From: Conexibacter sp. DBS9H8
GTDB lineage: Bacteria > Actinomycetota > Thermoleophilia > Solirubrobacterales > Solirubrobacteraceae
Assembly (NCBI RefSeq): GCF_023330685.1
Contig: NZ_CP097128.1
Coordinates: 3,100,001-3,164,000 of the forward strand
Length of the DNA: 64,000 bases
Reading direction: 5' to 3'
Shown here: piece after piece, positions 23,835-32,982 of the stretch
Numbering within the stretch: position 1 is the first letter of the stretch
How the letters are laid out: every line of letters starts with the position of its first letter
The notes under the pieces: model-generated
What the model was told of the DNA's origin: nothing
The model's database searches: none
The model's input: the letters and a program-made list of their open reading frames with translations, nothing else
Translations under genes and position numbers: made by a program

Positions 23835-23863
23835 CCTCGGGTGACGCCTCGCAGCACCCGAGG
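23835..23863. repeat. Hairpin in the 470-bp gap before the molybdopterin gene
   Basis: Perfect 9-bp stem CCTCGGGTG / CACCCGAGG with an 11-nt loop. The rest of 23574-24044 holds the TetR operator, a possible -10 (TAAGCT, about 23986) for the molybdopterin gene and nothing I can call coding. Confidence 0.5.
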
Positions 23864-24044
23864 GCTCAGCACCACCACTGCCGCCCGGGCTGCCCCCCGG
23901 GTGCACGCGGCGTGTCGCTCAGCGCCCGCCGCCGCGCAGCGGCCCGCCGGACATTCCGGACCCCACACCGCTGCGCACGCGCGTAAGCTCCGTCTCGGGT
24001 CTCGACCCGTCAGAACCCAGAGGCGAGGGAAACGGAGTGTGGCG

Positions 24045-26330
24045 ATGAGCGACGGATCAACCCGGGTCAGCTATCGCAGCTGTGCCCTGTGTGAGGCGAG
24101 CTGCGGGCTCGAGCTCACCCTCGACGGAGATCGGGTGCTGAAGGTCCGTGGGGACGCGGCGGATGTCTTCAGCCACGGGTTCATCTGTCCCAAGGGCGCC
24201 TCGATCGGCAGCCTCCACCACGACCCCGACCGCCTCCGGATGCCGCTGCGACGAGGTCCGGACGGGAGTCTGGCCGAGTGCGGCTGGGAGGAGGCGTTCG
24301 CTGCGGTCGCCGACGGCCTCGGGCGCGTCCAGGCCGCCCACGGCCGGGACGCCGTGGCGATGTACACCGGCAACCCGGGCGCGCACGCGCTCGCCCTCGC
24401 GCTATATGGCCGTGTCCTCGCCAAGGCGCTCGGCACCCGCAACCTCTACACCGCCTCAACGGTGGATCAGTTCCCGAAGATGTACGCGAGCGCCCTGATG
24501 TTCGGCGCTCCACTGAGCGTCGCCGTGCCCGACCTGGACCGCACCGACTTCCTCCTCCTGATCGGCGCGAACCCGTGGGCGTCCAACGGGTCGCTGATGA
24601 CCGCCCCCGACACCCGGGGGCGCCTGCGCGCGCTGCGACGCCGGGGTGGCCGTCTGATCGTGATCGACCCGCGCCGGACCCAGACGGCGACGGCGGCGGA
24701 CCGCCACCACTTCATCCGCCCCGGCACGGACGCGCTCGCGCTGTTCGCGCTCGTGCAGGTGATCCTCGCCGAGGGCCGCAGCGACCTCGGCCGGCTCGCG
24801 CCGATGGTGAACGGACTCGAGGCCCTCGACGAGCTCGCCGCCCCGTTCACGCCCGAGGCGGTCGCCCCGCATACGGGGATTCCCGCCGCGGATCTGCGCG
24901 CGCTCGCGCGGGAGTTGGCTGACGCCCCGAGCGCAGCCGTCTACGGCCGCTTTGGCACGAGCACCCAGAGCTTCGGCACGGTCGCCTCATGGCTGATCGA
25001 CGTGCTCAACATCCTCACCGGCAACCTCGACACCCCCGGCGGGGCGATGTTCCCGTGGCCGGCGGTCGGCCACGCCGGCAGCAAGGGGCCGGCCGGAAGC
25101 GGCCGAGGCGCCCGGCCCCCGCGGTTCCACTCCCGGGTCCGTGGCCAGGCGGAGATCCTCGGCGAGCTGCCGGCCGCCTGTCTCGCCGAGGAGATCGACA
25201 CCCCCGGCGAAGGCCGGGTCCGGGCGCTCATCACCCTCGCGGGCAACCCGGTCCTCTCCCTCCCCAACGGTGACCGCCTCGACGCCGCCCTCGGTGACCT
25301 CGAGTTCATGGTCAGCGTCGACTTCTACCTCAACGAGACGACCCGGCACGCCGACGTGATCCTCCCGGTCCCCTCGCCGCTGGAGAAGGCCCACTACGAG
25401 CTGATCATCGCCGGCTTCAGCATCCGTGATGTCGCCCACTACTCCCCGGCGACCCTTCCCCGCCCCGACGGGATGCCCGAGGAGGACGAGACACTGCTGC
25501 GCCTGAGCGCGATCGCCGCCGGGCTCGGCGCCGATGCCGACCCCGGCGCCGTCGACGCCGCGATCGCCCTCGGCCTCACCGAGCGGGAGAGCGCAACCTC
25601 CGGCTCCCCCGCCCACGGGCTCGACCCGGAGGCGATCCTCGCCGCGCTCGCCCCGCGAACCGGAGCTGAGCGGATGCTCGACCTGATGCTGCGCACCGGT
25701 CCCTACGGCCTCGGCTTTCCCGAACTGGACGCCCCCGGCCCCGGGGAGACCTGCCTCGCCCACCTCGAGGCCCACCCCCACGGCGTCGACTACGGCCCCC
25801 TGCGCCCCCACCTCCCCGAGATCCTGCGCACCCCGTCAGGCCGGATCGAGCTCGCCCCCGCCCCGATCCTCGCCGACCTCCCTCGGCTCCGCGCGCGCCT
25901 CACCGGTCCGGCCCCCGGACCGGACGGGGAGCTGCTGATGATCGGCCGCCGGGACCTGCGCTCGAACAACTCGTGGATGCACAACCTCGACAAGCTCGTC
26001 GACGGCCCGCTCCGCTGCCGGCTGCAGATCCACCCGGCCGACGCGGCCCGGGCGGGGATCGCCGACGGTGACCCGGTCACCGTCCGGTCGCGGGTCGGTG
26101 CGATCACCGCCCCCGCCCAGGTGACCGACGCGATCATGCCGGGCGTGCTCAGCCTCCCCCACGGCTGGGGCCACGGCCGTGACGACACCCGCCAGCGGGT
26201 CGCCAACGCCCATCCCGGGGTCAACCTCAACGTCCTCTCCGACGACCTCGAGCTCGAGCCGCTCACCGGCACCGCCGTGCTGTGCGGCGTTCCCGTCCGG
26301 GTGACGCGGGCCGCCGTGACGCCGGCCTGA
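24045..26330 (+). CDS. Molybdopterin-dependent oxidoreductase with N-terminal 4Fe-4S site
   Basis: 761 residues of the DMSO reductase superfamily. The N-terminal [4Fe-4S] motif is SCALCEASCGLELT then FICPKG (C-x2-C-x3-C-x~27-C). Core domains follow (MYTGNPGAHAL, DFLLLIGANPWASNGS, RLIVIDPRRTQTA, DVILPVPSPLEKAHYE), and a C-terminal molydopterin-dinucleotide-binding domain (RRDLRSNNSWMHNL, LSLPHGWGHGRDD). It has no Tat signal, so it is probably cytoplasmic, like the assimilatory or formate-dehydrogenase-like group; the substrate cannot be read. ATG 24045 has GGAG 7 nt upstream. Monocistronic, ended by a 13-bp hairpin. Confidence 0.9.
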   Translation: MSDGSTRVSYRSCALCEASCGLELTLDGDRVLKVRGDAADVFSHGFICPKGASIGSLHHDPDRLRMPLRRGPDGSLAECGWEEAFAAVADGLGRVQAAHGRDAVAMYTGNPGAHALALALYGRVLAKALGTRNLYTASTVDQFPKMYASALMFGAPLSVAVPDLDRTDFLLLIGANPWASNGSLMTAPDTRGRLRALRRRGGRLIVIDPRRTQTATAADRHHFIRPGTDALALFALVQVILAEGRSDLGRLAPMVNGLEALDELAAPFTPEAVAPHTGIPAADLRALARELADAPSAAVYGRFGTSTQSFGTVASWLIDVLNILTGNLDTPGGAMFPWPAVGHAGSKGPAGSGRGARPPRFHSRVRGQAEILGELPAACLAEEIDTPGEGRVRALITLAGNPVLSLPNGDRLDAALGDLEFMVSVDFYLNETTRHADVILPVPSPLEKAHYELIIAGFSIRDVAHYSPATLPRPDGMPEEDETLLRLSAIAAGLGADADPGAVDAAIALGLTERESATSGSPAHGLDPEAILAALAPRTGAERMLDLMLRTGPYGLGFPELDAPGPGETCLAHLEAHPHGVDYGPLRPHLPEILRTPSGRIELAPAPILADLPRLRARLTGPAPGPDGELLMIGRRDLRSNNSWMHNLDKLVDGPLRCRLQIHPADAARAGIADGDPVTVRSRVGAITAPAQVTDAIMPGVLSLPHGWGHGRDDTRQRVANAHPGVNLNVLSDDLELEPLTGTAVLCGVPVRVTRAAVTPA

Positions 26331-26344
26331 GCAGGCGTGTCCGT

Positions 26345-26376
26345 TCCGGGGGTGGTCCTGTGAGACCACCCCCGGA
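26345..26376. terminator. Bidirectional hairpin between convergent genes
   Basis: Perfect 13-bp stem (26345-26357 with 26364-26376) and loop CTGTGA, between the molybdopterin gene and the MerR gene stops. Confidence 0.7.
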
Positions 26377-26382
26377 CCACCG

Positions 26383-27089
26383 CTATCCGGCGCGCCGACG
26401 GGCGATCTCGGCGAGCAGCATCTTCGAGTGCATCGCCCCGATCAGGTCGCGCAGGGGGCCGTCGGCGGACTGGATGATCTCGAGGGCGCGGTCGGCGTCG
26501 ACCTGGGTGGCGACGCGGGTGACGAGCGTCGTCACCTCCTCGACGACGAGGGCGGCCATCGCGTCGCGGTAACGGAGGGTGTCATAGACGGTGAAGCCGA
26601 GGGACTGCTCATAGCCCCCGGCGCGGAAGCGGGAGATCGCCTCGATGATCGCGACGTCGTCGCGGTCATAGCCGCGACTCGTCGGGGTGAGCACGCCGAT
26701 CGCCTCGAGCCGGTCGAGCACGTCGCGTGGCAGGTCATAGGTCTCGCGGGCGCGCGTGCGGGACATGCGGGTGGAGTCGTTGGCCTCGACCGCGCGGGTG
26801 AGGATGCGGTCCTCCACCTCGATCACCCGGGCCACCTCCTCGGGTGAGGAGCGCATCAGGTCGCGGATCAGCCGCAGGGGCCAGTAGCGCTCCTCCTGGA
26901 GGCGCTTGACGAGCTGGATGCGCTCCACGAACTCGGGCGGATACCAGGCCATGTTGCGGCTCGTGCGGATCACCCCGTCGACGGGGCCGAGCACCCCCTC
27001 ACGCAGGTAGTACTTGATCGTCGCCGCGGGGACGCCCGAGCGTTCGGCGAGCTCGGCCATCTTCAACAGCCCGGATGTCTGCGTGGCGC

Positions 27090-27093
<4 letters not shown>
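26383..27093 (-). CDS. MerR family transcriptional regulator
   Basis: 236 residues. The N-terminal MerR winged helix is clear: LLKMAELAERSGVPAATIKYYLREGVLGP, with the second HTH region IQLVKRLQEERYWPLRLIRDLM. The C-terminal ~150 residues form a helical effector region with a second winged-helix-like segment (DVLDRLEAIGVLTPTSRGYDRDDVAIIEAI). The GTG start overlaps the stop of the beta-keto acid cleavage gene by 4 nt. Its company with carboxyltransferase, hydratase and dehydrogenases recalls MerR-type regulators of acyl-CoA catabolism such as LiuR, but direct targets are inferred. Confidence 0.9.
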
Positions 27094-27980
<887 letters not shown>

Positions 27981-28020
27981 CAGCGGGCTCCGGGGTCGGG
28001 GTGGTGGCGGGGGCGCGGTC

Positions 28021-28074
28021 CGGGGTGGCGGCGCTCGCGGGAGTGGCCGCGCTCGCGGGAGTGGCCGCGCTGGC
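28021..28074. repeat. 18-bp tandem repeat, three copies
   Basis: Three 18-bp units at 28021-28038, 28039-28056 and 28057-28074, differing at few positions, in the leader region of the BKACE gene. Confidence 0.8.
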
Positions 28075-28100
28075 GGGCCGGCCCCGGGGAGCGTGTTCAC

Positions 28101-28123
28101 TTTTTCGTCGATACGACGAAAAA
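28101..28123. promoter_or_regulatory. Perfect palindromic operator upstream of the BKACE-merR genes
   Basis: Arms TTTTTCGTCG and CGACGAAAAA (10 bp each, perfect) around ATA. Strikingly AT-rich for this sequence. It lies between the carboxyltransferase stop and the BKACE gene, so it probably controls the BKACE-merR pair. There is no U-tract after the stem on either strand, which argues against a terminator. Confidence 0.65.
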
Positions 28124-28133
28124 TCGCACTCGG

Positions 28134-29714
28134 TCATACCGGGACGACCCCGTTGCGCTTCCATGGGCGCTCGATCCGCTTCGTCTCGGCGATCTCCAGC
28201 GCGCGGGCGATCGTCTGGCGGGTCTCACGCGGGTCGATCACGTCGTCGATCATCCCGTTCTTGGCGGCGATGTAGACGTCGATCGTCTCGTTGATCGCGG
28301 CGATCAGCTCGGCCTTCTTGGCGGCGGGGTCCTCCGCCTCCTCGACGATCTTGCGGAAGATGATCTCGACCGCGCCCTCGGCCCCCATCACGCTGATCTC
28401 CGCCGTCGGCCAGGCGACGATCGTGTCCGGGTCATAGCCCTTGCCGCACATCACGTAGTAGCCGGCCCCGTAGGCCTTGCGGGTGATGACGGTGACCTTG
28501 GGGACGGTCGCGTTCGCCGTCGCGTACAGCATCTTGGCCCCGTGGCGGATGATTCCGCCCGCCTCCACCTGGGTGCCGACCATGAACCCGGGGACGTCCA
28601 TCAGGTAGATGAGGGCGATCCCGAACGCGTTGGCGAGGTTGATCGCCCGGGCGGCCTTGTCGGCCGAGTCGTTGTCGAGGATCCCGCCGAGCACCTTGGG
28701 CTGGTTGGCGATGATCATCGCCGGGCGGCCGCCGAAGCGGGCGAGGCAGGTGATCACCGTGGTTGCGAAGTCGGGCTTGAGGTCGAAGTAGGCACCGTCG
28801 TCGACGATCGCCTCGATCACCCGGTACATGTCATAGGGCTGGCGGTTGGACGGCGGCAGGACCTCCAGCAGCGACTCCTCGGCCCGGTCGATCGGGTCGG
28901 TGCAGTGCTGGCGGGGCGGCGGCTGGTCGCAGCTGGAGGGCATGAAGGAGAGGTAGACGCGGATCGCGTTGATGCACTCCTCGTCTGAGTCGACCTCGAG
29001 GTCGGCGACCCCGGAGCGGCGGGCGTGAACGGCCGAGCCGCCGAGCTCCTCGGCGCTGACGTTCTCCCCGACGGCGGCGCGGACGAGGTGGGGGCCCGCC
29101 AGGGCCATCGACCCGCGGCCACGGACCATCGGGACGAAGTCGGCGAGACCGGGGATGTAGGCGGTCCCGGCTGCACAGGGGCCCATCACCGCGGCGATCT
29201 GCGGGATCACCCCGGAGGCGATCACCTCGTCCCGGAAGAGGAAGCCGGTCTCGGCAAACAGCGATCCGACCGCCTCCTGGATCCGCGCTCCGGCGGAGTC
29301 GAGCAGCCAGATGAACGGCATCCGCCGCTCCAGCGCGAGCCGGCGCAGCCGCGTGACCTTGTGCTCCCCGGAGGCGCCCATCGCGCCGGCCATCACGGTG
29401 AAGTCATAGGCGGCGACGGCGACCATCCGCCCGTCGACGCGGCCATAGCCACAGATCACCCCGTCCGCGGCGGCCTCCTTGCCCGCGTTGGCGACGAAGG
29501 CGAAGTTCGGCCCGGCGTGAAGGCCGATCTCGACCCAGGTGCCGGAGTCGATCAGCAGGTCGAGCCGTTCGCGCGCGGTGAGCTTGTCCTGGGCGTGCTG
29601 GCGCTCGATCTTCTCGGCGCCGCCGCCGAGCCGGGCCCGCTCCCGGCGGGCGGTCAGGTCGTCAACGAGTCCGCGCAGGCGGGTGGTGGTCGGTTCTGTC
29701 ACGGTGCTCCCCAT
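28134..29714 (-). CDS. Acyl-CoA carboxylase carboxyltransferase (beta) subunit
   Basis: 526 residues of the PccB/MccB/AccD family, which moves CO2 from carboxybiotin to an acyl-CoA. Two crotonase-like halves are seen: the N-half with GGGAEKIERQHAQDKLTARERL, ASGEHKVTRL, DSAGARIQEAVGSLF and MGPCAAGTAYIPGLADF; the C-half with ANQPKVLGGILDNDSADKAARAI and the DVPGFMVGTQVEAGGIIRHGAK region. No biotin carboxylase alpha subunit is in the window; a stand-alone biotin carrier is at 49603. The substrate (methylcrotonyl, geranyl or propionyl) is not clear. Start ATG 29714 touches an operator-like repeat. Confidence 0.93.
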   Translation of the reverse strand: MGSTVTEPTTTRLRGLVDDLTARRERARLGGGAEKIERQHAQDKLTARERLDLLIDSGTWVEIGLHAGPNFAFVANAGKEAAADGVICGYGRVDGRMVAVAAYDFTVMAGAMGASGEHKVTRLRRLALERRMPFIWLLDSAGARIQEAVGSLFAETGFLFRDEVIASGVIPQIAAVMGPCAAGTAYIPGLADFVPMVRGRGSMALAGPHLVRAAVGENVSAEELGGSAVHARRSGVADLEVDSDEECINAIRVYLSFMPSSCDQPPPRQHCTDPIDRAEESLLEVLPPSNRQPYDMYRVIEAIVDDGAYFDLKPDFATTVITCLARFGGRPAMIIANQPKVLGGILDNDSADKAARAINLANAFGIALIYLMDVPGFMVGTQVEAGGIIRHGAKMLYATANATVPKVTVITRKAYGAGYYVMCGKGYDPDTIVAWPTAEISVMGAEGAVEIIFRKIVEEAEDPAAKKAELIAAINETIDVYIAAKNGMIDDVIDPRETRQTIARALEIAETKRIERPWKRNGVVPV

Positions 29715-29744
29715 GTGGAAAGTGGAGAGTACTACTTTCCGCTC
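29715..29744. promoter_or_regulatory. Operator-like element at the carboxyltransferase start (copy 1)
   Basis: Perfect outer arms GGAAAGT (29717-29723) and ACTTTCC (29734-29740), and an inner AAGTGG-n6-CTACTT dyad at 29720-29737. The 30-bp window matches 31690-31719 at 21 or more of 30 positions in the same orientation. Confidence 0.6.
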
Positions 29745-29787
29745 ATCACCTGGCCGTGCACACGGGCCCGCCCGCGCCGCCGCATGC

Positions 29788-30573
29788 CTAGCGGCCCGTC
29801 CAGACCGGCGGGCGCTTCTCAAAGAACGCCCGCACCCCCTCGACGATGTCCTCGGTCGAGAGGGCGAGGGCGAGCTGGCTGCGCAGGTAGTCGAGGGCGT
29901 CCTCGAGATCGAGGTCGGCCGAGCGCCACAGCGCGTCCTTGCCGAGCTTGATGATCGCCGGGGAGCGGCCCGCCAGCTTGGCCGCCCACTCGGCCACGCC
30001 CGCATCGAAGGCGTCGGGACTGAGGACACGGTTGGCGAGCCCGAGGGTCACCGCCTCCTCTGCGGAGATCTGCTCGCCAAGGAGCAGCAGCTCAGTCGCC
30101 CGCTTGCGCCCGACGTTGCGGATGAGCAGAGCCGAGACCATGAACGGAAAGGTGCCGACCCCGATCTCCGGCGCCCCGAAGCGGGCCCCCTCGCGGGCGA
30201 TGACGAGGTCACAGGAGAGCGCGAGCCCGAGCGCGCCGGCGAGCACATGCCCGGAGGCGGCACAGATCGACGGTTTGCCAAGCTCCCCGAGGAGGACGAA
30301 GATCCGCGGCAGCAGCTCAGTCCCGGCGTGCTTCTCCAGCACCGATGCCTCCGCCCCGAAGGCACCGAGGTTCGCCCCGGAGGAGAACACGGTCGGATGG
30401 GTGGAGGCGAGCACGACGACACGCACCTCCGGGTCCGCCCGCGCGGCAAGCAGCGCCGCCTCCAGCTCACCGAGCAACTCGACCGAGAGAGCGTTGCGGG
30501 TGTCGGGCTGGTCCAGGGCGACGGTGGCGACCCCGTCGGCGACGTCGTAGCGGAGGGTGGAGAAGGCGGACAT
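29788..30573 (-). CDS. Enoyl-CoA hydratase/isomerase family protein
   Basis: 261-residue crotonase fold: ATVALDQPDTRNALS, the oxyanion-hole segment VFSSGANLGAF, ICAASGHVLAGALGLALSCDLVIA and the C-terminal FEKRPPVW. In the second catalytic region the expected Glu positions read GAPEIGVGTFP, so one acidic residue is retained. It is 10 nt downstream of the luciferase-like gene, but TAATCT (30581-30586) ends 7 nt before its ATG, so it also has a possible promoter of its own. Role in acyl-CoA degradation is inferred from context. Confidence 0.92.
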   Translation of the reverse strand: MSAFSTLRYDVADGVATVALDQPDTRNALSVELLGELEAALLAARADPEVRVVVLASTHPTVFSSGANLGAFGAEASVLEKHAGTELLPRIFVLLGELGKPSICAASGHVLAGALGLALSCDLVIAREGARFGAPEIGVGTFPFMVSALLIRNVGRKRATELLLLGEQISAEEAVTLGLANRVLSPDAFDAGVAEWAAKLAGRSPAIIKLGKDALWRSADLDLEDALDYLRSQLALALSTEDIVEGVRAFFEKRPPVWTGR

Positions 30574-30580
30574 GGCCGCC

Positions 30581-30586
30581 AGATTA
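30581..30586 (-). promoter_or_regulatory. Internal -10 element before the enoyl-CoA hydratase
   Basis: TAATCT on the minus strand, overlapping the TAA stop of the luciferase-like gene and ending 7 nt before the hydratase ATG. Confidence 0.45.
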
Positions 30587-31606
30587 GGCGGGAGCGGAGG
30601 CGCGCAGCGCCGCCATCAGGGCGTCCCGGCGGTCGGGGTCGAGGTCGGCGGGCAGGCTCAGCTGCAGGCGGGTGACGATGTCCCCGTAGCGGCGGACGAG
30701 CTCGGCGACGACCTCCTCAGGGGTGCCGATGACGGCAAAGGCGTCGAGCACCTCCGGGCCGATCAGCTCCTGGAGGGCAAGCCAGCGGTCCTCCCGGGTG
30801 AGCGCGTTGAGCTCATCCTGTAAGTCGCCCCAGCCGTGGCAATCGAGCACCGGCCGGTAGGCGGGGGTCGAGCCGTAGAAGCCGATCTGGCTGCGGATCA
30901 GCGTCGCCCCCCGCTCCCGTTCGGTCTCCGAGTCGGACGCGAAGGCGAAGACGGGCAGGACGATGTCAAAGCCCTCGAGGCTCTTGCCGGCCCGGGCGCG
31001 GCCGGCGCGAAGGGCGGGCAGGGTCACCTCCCGCAGGTAGCGCTCGGTCTGGAAGCCGTGGGAGATGAACCCGTCGGCGGCCTCGGCCGCCGTCGCGGTC
31101 ATCTTCTCCCCCACCCCGGCGAGCAGGATCGGCGGCGGCCCGTGCGGGTGCGGCGGCGGGGCAAAGGCCGGGGTCATCAGCGTGTGGGCGTAGAAGTCGC
31201 CGCGGAAGTCGAGCTTCTCCCCGGTCTCCCAGGCCGCCCAGATCGCCCGTAGCGCGGCGATGAACTCGGCCATCCGCGGAGCCGGGTGCGACCAGGGCAT
31301 CGAGAAGCGGCGGACGACGTGGGCCTTGACCTGGGAGCCGAGGCCGAGGTGGAAGCGTCCGGCCGAGAGGACCTGGAGGTCATTGGCGGCCATGGCGACG
31401 GTCATCGGGTTGCGGGCAAAGGCGACGGTGATGCCCGTCCCGACGGCGATCCGCTGCGTCGCCGTCGCCGCCGCGGCCGCGCCGATCAGCGCGTCGATCT
31501 GGGTCTCGGGCGCCCACCAGCCGTCATAGCCGTCGGCCTCGGCCCGGGCCGCCCCCGCCGCGGCCGCCAGGACCGTGTCGTAGTAGCCGCCGAGATCGAC
31601 CTGCAT
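30584..31606 (-). CDS. Luciferase-like (LLM class) F420-dependent oxidoreductase, TIGR03617-like
   Basis: 340-residue TIM barrel of the bacterial luciferase family; the TIGR03617 group is a Mycobacterium/actinobacterial F420-linked set. Features are GYDGWWAPETQIDAL, RIAVGTGITVAFARNPMTVA, LSAGRFHLGLGSQVKAHV and the C-terminal GTPEEVVAELVRRYGD. F420 use is inferred from the group. TAGGAT lies 8 nt before the ATG at 31606, a leaderless arrangement. It faces the acyl-CoA dehydrogenase operon across the second copy of the shared operator-like element. Confidence 0.9.
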   Translation of the reverse strand: MQVDLGGYYDTVLAAAAGAARAEADGYDGWWAPETQIDALIGAAAAATATQRIAVGTGITVAFARNPMTVAMAANDLQVLSAGRFHLGLGSQVKAHVVRRFSMPWSHPAPRMAEFIAALRAIWAAWETGEKLDFRGDFYAHTLMTPAFAPPPHPHGPPPILLAGVGEKMTATAAEAADGFISHGFQTERYLREVTLPALRAGRARAGKSLEGFDIVLPVFAFASDSETERERGATLIRSQIGFYGSTPAYRPVLDCHGWGDLQDELNALTREDRWLALQELIGPEVLDAFAVIGTPEEVVAELVRRYGDIVTRLQLSLPADLDPDRRDALMAALRASAPA

Positions 31607-31614
31607 CGGCGGGG

Positions 31615-31620
31615 ATCCTA
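31615..31620 (-). promoter_or_regulatory. -10 element of the luciferase-like gene
   Basis: TAGGAT on the minus strand, 8 nt before the ATG; same hexamer and spacing as at glpK and the CDF gene. Confidence 0.6.
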
Positions 31621-31689
31621 ACGCCCGTCCGCGGTGCGCGGCCCACCCCCACGCCCCGGCGGGTTCCCGGCGGACGACCTCGGCCACCC

Positions 31690-31719
31690 GTGGCAAGTAG
31701 AAAGTCCTACTATTCACTT
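31690..31719. promoter_or_regulatory. Operator-like element before the acyl-CoA dehydrogenases (copy 2)
   Basis: AAGTAG-n6-CTACTA dyad (31695-31712) overlapping a -10 TACTAT (31708-31713). Aligned to copy 1 it shares GTGG, AAGT, GA, AGT, CTACT and further bases at the same spacing. Confidence 0.6.
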
Positions 31720-31755
31720 TGACGCGTCCGATCAGCCGACCGAGGAGAGCCGCCG

Positions 31756-32946
31756 ATGGCCACCGACACCGTGGTGAAGCCCGACTTCACCGCTTCCCGC
31801 AAGCACTTCATCTTCACCGACGAGCACGACCAGCTGCGTGACTCGATCCGGCGCTTTGTCGAGAAGGAGTTGCGCCCCCACGCCGAGGAGTGGGAGGAGA
31901 CGACCTTCCCCGACTGGGTCTTTCACCGGATGGGCGAGCTCGGCTTCCTCGGCCTCGACAAGCCCGAGGAGCTCGGCGGGCAGGGCGGCGACTACTACAC
32001 GTCCCTGGTCCTGTCGGAGGAGCTCGCCCGCTCGGAGTCGGGCGGGATGGCGATGGGGGTGGCCGTCCACACCGACATGGCGATGCCGCCGATCATCGCC
32101 TTCGGCACGCCCGAGCAGAAGCAGGAGTGGGTCGTGCCCGCGATCAAGGGCGAGAAGATCCTCTGCCTCGGGATCACCGAGCCGGACGCGGGCTCCGACG
32201 TCGCCGGGATCAAGACCCGGGCGGTCTATGACGCCGCCAACGACGAGTACGTGATCAACGGCTCCAAGACCTACATCACCAACGGCCACCGCGCCGACGT
32301 GATCCTGCTCGTGACCAAGACCGACCCGGACGCCGGCTATGACGGAGTCACCCTGTTCCTCGTCCCGATGGACAGCCCCGGGGTGATCAAGGAGAAGAAG
32401 CTCGACAAGCTCGGGATGCGCTCCTCCGACACCGCCCTGCTCGCCTTCCAGGACGTCCGCGTCCCCGCCAGCGCTGTCCTCGGTGAGGTCGGCAAGGGCT
32501 TCTACCACATCATGTGGGAGCTCCAGGGGGAGCGGCTGATCATGTGCGCGGGCGCGGTCGCCGGAGCCCAGCTGGTGATGGAGAAGACCCTCCAGTACGC
32601 GAAGGACCGCAAGGCGTTCGGCCGTCCGATCGCCAACTTCCAGGTCACCCGGCACAAGTTCGCGGAGATGGCGACCAAGATCGAGGCGGCCCGCGCGCTC
32701 ACCTACACGACCGCGTGGCGGTTCCAGAACAAGGAGTACCCGGTCCGGGAGATCTCGATGGCCAAGCTGTACGTGTCGCGGATCGCCGTCGAGGTCGCGG
32801 ATGAGTGCATCCAGATCCACGGCGGCGCCGGCTACATGCGCGAGTACGGCGTCGAGCGGGTGTGGCGGGACATGCGCCTGAACCGGATCGGCGCGGGAAC
32901 CGACGAGGTGATGCTCGAGGTGATCGGCAAATCCTTCGGGATCTAG
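31756..32946 (+). CDS. Acyl-CoA dehydrogenase
   Basis: 396-residue FAD acyl-CoA dehydrogenase, usual length. Signatures: ITEPDAGSDVAGIKTRAV (first ACAD motif), SSDTALLAFQDVRVPASAVLG, and IHGGAGYMREYGVERVWRDMR with GTDEVM near the end. The candidate catalytic Glu is in ELQGERLIM, the long-chain/isovaleryl-type position. GAGGAG lies 6 nt before the ATG. First of two dehydrogenases in one operon, under the shared operator element; oxidises an acyl-CoA of unknown chain. Confidence 0.95.
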   Translation: MATDTVVKPDFTASRKHFIFTDEHDQLRDSIRRFVEKELRPHAEEWEETTFPDWVFHRMGELGFLGLDKPEELGGQGGDYYTSLVLSEELARSESGGMAMGVAVHTDMAMPPIIAFGTPEQKQEWVVPAIKGEKILCLGITEPDAGSDVAGIKTRAVYDAANDEYVINGSKTYITNGHRADVILLVTKTDPDAGYDGVTLFLVPMDSPGVIKEKKLDKLGMRSSDTALLAFQDVRVPASAVLGEVGKGFYHIMWELQGERLIMCAGAVAGAQLVMEKTLQYAKDRKAFGRPIANFQVTRHKFAEMATKIEAARALTYTTAWRFQNKEYPVREISMAKLYVSRIAVEVADECIQIHGGAGYMREYGVERVWRDMRLNRIGAGTDEVMLEVIGKSFGI

Positions 32947-32982
32947 GCCGGCGGCGCCGTCCGAGATACCCAGAGAACACGC

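Noticed and set aside
23687..23968. 93-residue minus-strand frame in the gap before the molybdopterin gene
   Set aside because: It lacks a ribosome site, has no family pattern and spans a hairpin and promoter region.
28101..28123. Rho-independent terminator
   Set aside because: The stem is flanked by A/T runs as part of its arms, but neither strand has a U-tract after the stem; a protein operator fits better.
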